This document shows, in pieces, positions 20,259-23,122 of a stretch of DNA of 23,122 bases. The stretch is from the NCBI GenBank assembly GCA_910577185.1, contig CAJTLR010000062.1, positions 1 to 23,122 of the forward strand, read 5' to 3'. Both the position numbers and the translations under genes were made by a program. The notes beneath the pieces are model-generated. The model had not been told where the DNA came from. It did no database searches and saw nothing but the letters and a program-made list of their open reading frames with translations. The stretch is from an uncultured Acetatifactor sp. (GTDB taxonomy: Bacteria; Bacillota; Clostridia; Lachnospirales; Lachnospiraceae). Within the stretch, counting starts at the first letter, position 1; every line of letters starts with the position of its first letter.

Positions 20259-22841
20259 TTACATTCCTTCCCCTGACACATATTTGCTTATCACTTGCTT
20301 CAGCAGATTCACATCAATGGGTTTTGACAAATGGACATTCATCCCTGCAGCCAGGGCTTCCTTCTCGTCTTCCGCGAAGGCATTCGCCGTCATGGCTATG
20401 ATGGGGATCTTGGCCGCATCCCTGCGCTGCAATGCCCGGATAGCCCTGGTTGCGTCATAACCGTTCATCACCGGCATCTGGACATCCATCAAAATCGCGT
20501 CAAACTCACCTTCCCCGGCCTCTGCAAATCGTTCCACGGCCAGTTTTCCGTTTTCCACGATCTCGCACGCAACTCCTTCCATCATCAGAATCTCCCTCAG
20601 AATTTCCGCATTGATCTCATTGTCTTCTGCCGCCAGGAAATGCAGTCCCTTCAGCAGGCTCTCCTCTGTCCTGTCCGGTTTATTTTTGTCTTTTTGTTCT
20701 TTCTCCATTTCCGCAATCTTTTCTTTGAATGCAGAAACAAAAAACGGTTTTGGAAGTATCTCTGCATTTTTCAGGCATGCCGCAGCCTCCAGCCCCTCCG
20801 CGTCAGAAGCTGCCAGGAACAGAATCCGCGTCCTGCACTGCATCATCTCCTGTATCTTTTTGGCTGTATCTATATTGACCGTCCCCTGCAAATCCCAGTC
20901 AAGCAGGACCACCTGGTACTCTTTTCCTGCCTCTGCCCCCTGCTGCACCAGAAGCAGGGCCTCCTCCGCATCCTCTGCAGTATCCACTGTCACATCATTG
21001 TCTGACAGCAGCATTTTAATATCCCTGCAAAGTTCCGCCTTATTCTCCACTGCCAGAATCCGGGAAATACCATGCTCCTCCCAGAACTGTTTATCTACCT
21101 GGCTCTCCGGAATGCGGAATTCCAGTTCCACCCTGAAAAGGCTCCCTTTGTCCACCTGGCTGGTAACATCTATGGTTCCTCCCATAAGTTCTATGATATT
21201 CTTCGTAATTGCCATGCCCAGTCCTGTTCCCTGGACTTTGTTTGTGGTACTGTTCTCCGCTCTGGTGAAGGCATCAAAAATAACTTTCAGATATTCCTGC
21301 GTCATTCCGTAGCCATCATCTTCCACCTCAATCCTGATATGCTCATACTGGGCGGAGCGCTGCTTCAGCCCGATAATCCGAAACCAGATATTTCCTCCCT
21401 CAGGGGTATATTTCACCGCATTGGAAAGCAGATTGATCAGGATCTGGTTGATTCTGGTCTCATCCCCCAGAAGGCATTCATGCCGGATTCCCGTCACATC
21501 CACATGAAACCTCTGATTCTTTGCCTTTACCATGGGCCGGATTATGGCATCCACCGCGGAAACCAGGTCGCTTAAGGTAAATTCTCCCACCGCCAGAACA
21601 ACTTTCCCGCTCTCAATCTTGGAAATGTCCAGGACATCATTGATCAGGTGAAGCAGATGCTGTCCGGACGCTATAATTTTTTTCGTGTATTCGCGCACCT
21701 TTTCCGGGTTTTCCGCATCCCTTGTCAGCAGACCCGCAAACCCCAGAACCGCGTTCATGGGAGTGCGGATATCATGGGACATGTTGGAGAGAAACATTGT
21801 CTTGGAATTACTTGCAATCTGTGCCGCCAGCAGCGCTTCCGCCAGCTGCGCATTGTGCTGCTCCCTTTCTGCCTCCTGCTCCTTCCGGATCTTGTTCTGC
21901 TGTCTCTGGTTTAAATAATATAAGAGACAGCACAGGAAAAAGGCAACCAGCATCACAAGAACCACTATAAATATATTCTGGTTTACCGTCCTTCCTTCCT
22001 GCTGGATGGCCTCTATGGGCACATAGCCGATCAGGTAGATGGCGCCATCGTTCACGGCCCACATATAATTCAGGGCGTTTTCCCCCCGGATATCGTGGTA
22101 AAACAGAATATCCTTCCCTTCGCCCACACACCGGGCCACCTCTGCCTGTATCCCGGGTTCCAGAATATTATTTGCCCGGTAAAAGTCCTGCAGATTCAGG
22201 TGCCCGGCATTGCGCTCTCCCATACCTTTGGGTTTCAGCACAAGTCTCTCGCTCTTTGCATCCATGATATAGAGTTTTGCATGTCCGTTATAAAACCCGT
22301 TGGGAAGGGATTTTTCAAAGGAATCATACACATATTCCACATATAATGTGCCGATTTCCTGTCCTTCGCTCACCACAGGACATTTCATGGAATACGCCCA
22401 CGTTCCCATGTAATTCAGATAAGACTGGGAAATCGGCAGCCCTCCCACTGTCCTTCCCAGAGAAAAATCCAGCTCGTCTTCCGAAAATACTTCTCCTGAG
22501 TTGGAAATGCCTTCTGTCTCCCCTGCCCTGATCAGCGACATTTTTACCATTGTCTGGTTCTTATCATATGAAAGGATAAACTGTTCCGGATCCTCTATCA
22601 CGGCGATTTCCCGGGCCACCATCTGCTGAAATTCCGCTTCTTTTGTCAGAATGGCCTCTATCGTTCCCTTCATAAGGTCCAGGCTCTCGCTGAGATTCTG
22701 GACAGCAGACGCGGACATTTCCTTCGTGATTTTAGCTGATACAGAAAATACAATAACTGCGAGAACGCAAAAAACCAATATAATAGAAAAAAGCAGGGAC
22801 CCGCTTTTGTCTCTCCCGCTTCTGACTTGTTTTGTTTTCAT
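20259..22841 (-). CDS. Hybrid sensor histidine kinase with extracellular dCache-like domain and two receiver domains
   Basis: An 860-residue membrane kinase. Order: TM1 (about 14-34), extracellular sensor of ~250 residues (dCache-like), TM2 (about 290-309), helical linker, HisKA with phosphoacceptor His356 in SHDIRTPMNA, HATPase with N-box NLLSNAVKYTPEGG, DDGYGM and GTGLGM, then two receivers. The first receiver keeps Asp648 (LLDWDL) and Lys in LPKPF but has VEN in place of the usual acidic pair. The second is complete: AEDNE, LMDVQMPVMNG (Asp786), MTANAF, LSKPID. There is no HPt or DNA-binding domain, so the output partner lies elsewhere or is a protein interaction. ATG at 22841 has GGGGG upstream; its promoter is at 22885-22913. 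It leads the seven-gene run. Confidence 0.93.
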   Translation of the reverse strand: MKTKQVRSGRDKSGSLLFSIILVFCVLAVIVFSVSAKITKEMSASAVQNLSESLDLMKGTIEAILTKEAEFQQMVAREIAVIEDPEQFILSYDKNQTMVKMSLIRAGETEGISNSGEVFSEDELDFSLGRTVGGLPISQSYLNYMGTWAYSMKCPVVSEGQEIGTLYVEYVYDSFEKSLPNGFYNGHAKLYIMDAKSERLVLKPKGMGERNAGHLNLQDFYRANNILEPGIQAEVARCVGEGKDILFYHDIRGENALNYMWAVNDGAIYLIGYVPIEAIQQEGRTVNQNIFIVVLVMLVAFFLCCLLYYLNQRQQNKIRKEQEAEREQHNAQLAEALLAAQIASNSKTMFLSNMSHDIRTPMNAVLGFAGLLTRDAENPEKVREYTKKIIASGQHLLHLINDVLDISKIESGKVVLAVGEFTLSDLVSAVDAIIRPMVKAKNQRFHVDVTGIRHECLLGDETRINQILINLLSNAVKYTPEGGNIWFRIIGLKQRSAQYEHIRIEVEDDGYGMTQEYLKVIFDAFTRAENSTTNKVQGTGLGMAITKNIIELMGGTIDVTSQVDKGSLFRVELEFRIPESQVDKQFWEEHGISRILAVENKAELCRDIKMLLSDNDVTVDTAEDAEEALLLVQQGAEAGKEYQVVLLDWDLQGTVNIDTAKKIQEMMQCRTRILFLAASDAEGLEAAACLKNAEILPKPFFVSAFKEKIAEMEKEQKDKNKPDRTEESLLKGLHFLAAEDNEINAEILREILMMEGVACEIVENGKLAVERFAEAGEGEFDAILMDVQMPVMNGYDATRAIRALQRRDAAKIPIIAMTANAFAEDEKEALAAGMNVHLSKPIDVNLLKQVISKYVSGEGM

Positions 22842-22884
22842 TGTAATACCCCCTGCACACATTACCAGTCAGATTACCTATTTT

Positions 22885-22913
22885 ATTATACTAAAAAACG
22901 CGCTTTTTTTCAA
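22885..22913 (-). promoter_or_regulatory. Strong promoter for the kinase-led seven-gene run
   Basis: Minus-strand -35 TTGAAA (22908-22913), 17-base spacer containing A- and T-tracts around GCGCG, and consensus -10 TATAAT (22885-22890). The start is predicted near 22878, 37 bases before the kinase ATG. The downstream gaps between genes are 1, 75, 18, 6, 89 and 34 bases, with no other clear promoter, so it may drive all seven genes. Confidence 0.78.
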
Positions 22914-23060
22914 TGCTTAAAGCCTGGCCATTTTAAAAACATATGACCGGGGTCTTTCTCTTTTCCCGACAATTACAAAAAACGGAAACTATGTAATATT
23001 ATTCTTATTCTATATTTCTTTCTGCCGGGTCTTTAACAGTTCCAAAATAAGAAAAATGCC
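22914..23060. other. AT-rich intergenic region upstream of the kinase promoter
   Basis: No coding frame or recognisable RNA is visible. The region is A/T-rich with the pyrimidine tract TCTTTCTCTTTTCCC and GAAACTATGTAATATTATTC. The half-site AACTATGT also occurs in the trhA operator region at 9514-9521, which may be chance. Confidence 0.4.
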
Positions 23061-23089
23061 TACAGGCCGCATAAAGCCTGTATTTTTTT
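23061..23089 (+). terminator. Intrinsic terminator, strongest on the plus strand
   Basis: TACAGGC-CGCATAAA-GCCTGTA followed by seven T residues is a good plus-strand terminator. On the minus strand the same stem is followed by GGCATTTTTC, a weaker tail, so it could also end a minus-strand gene entering from beyond the right edge. No plus-strand gene is upstream of it within the window. Confidence 0.65.
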
Positions 23090-23122
23090 GTCAAATATCT
23101 CGTTCTATTGTATTGTAATATA

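Overview
The window looks like a chromosomal segment from a Gram-positive Clostridia genome, most likely family Lachnospiraceae. The grounds are strong AGGAGG-type ribosome binding sites, sigma-A promoters with 16-17 base spacers, an FMN riboswitch in front of a RibU transporter component, the tsaE-tsaB-rimI / tsaD arrangement, a eukaryote-like UDPGP pyrophosphorylase beside galE, and a dCache hybrid kinase paired with a solute-binding lipoprotein. The genus cannot be fixed by reading. Almost every gene is on the minus strand; the exceptions are two genes at 9193-10342.

Layout, left to right. (1) 1-6477 is a housekeeping block read right to left: ycxB-like, tsaE, tsaB, rimI, a small cysteine-rich protein, rnz, a membrane-anchored unknown, tsaD, ispD, then the start of tRNA-Ser(UGA). 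Three t6A tRNA-modification genes, a ribosomal acetyltransferase and tRNA 3' maturation RNase Z make this largely a translation and tRNA locus, with the isoprenoid enzyme IspD at its end. (2) 6606-8083 is ribU with a leader of about 690 bases holding an FMN riboswitch, its intrinsic terminator and two tandem copies of a structured repeat. (3) 8084-10342 has a P-loop kinase-like gene, divergent from a small unknown gene and a hemolysin III/TrhA membrane protein. (4) 10583-12998 is galE and a UDP-sugar pyrophosphorylase, each with its own promoter. (5) 13226-22841 is a run of seven tightly spaced minus-strand genes behind one strong promoter: hybrid histidine kinase, solute-binding lipoprotein, ankyrin protein, VWA/degenerate metallopeptidase protein, MBL-fold hydrolase, MoxR-type AAA+ ATPase and BspA-type leucine-rich-repeat protein.

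Two things deserve most attention. The first is an ~87-base dispersed repeat (351-437, 7498-7585, 7585-7671, and a chimeric copy at 10446-10517). It has two predicted hairpins, and base changes between copies are compensated across the stems while the inner loop is identical; one copy supplies the ispD stop codon from inside a stem. The second is the cytoplasmic MoxR-VWA-ankyrin-LRR-MBL cassette placed behind a membrane kinase and lipoprotein sensor. MoxR-VWA pairs are known chaperone-like machines, but this five-gene set with its upstream sensor looks like a distinct system of unknown target.

All family assignments come from reading motifs; no database search was run. Start codons were chosen by ribosome binding site and overlap and are explained per gene.
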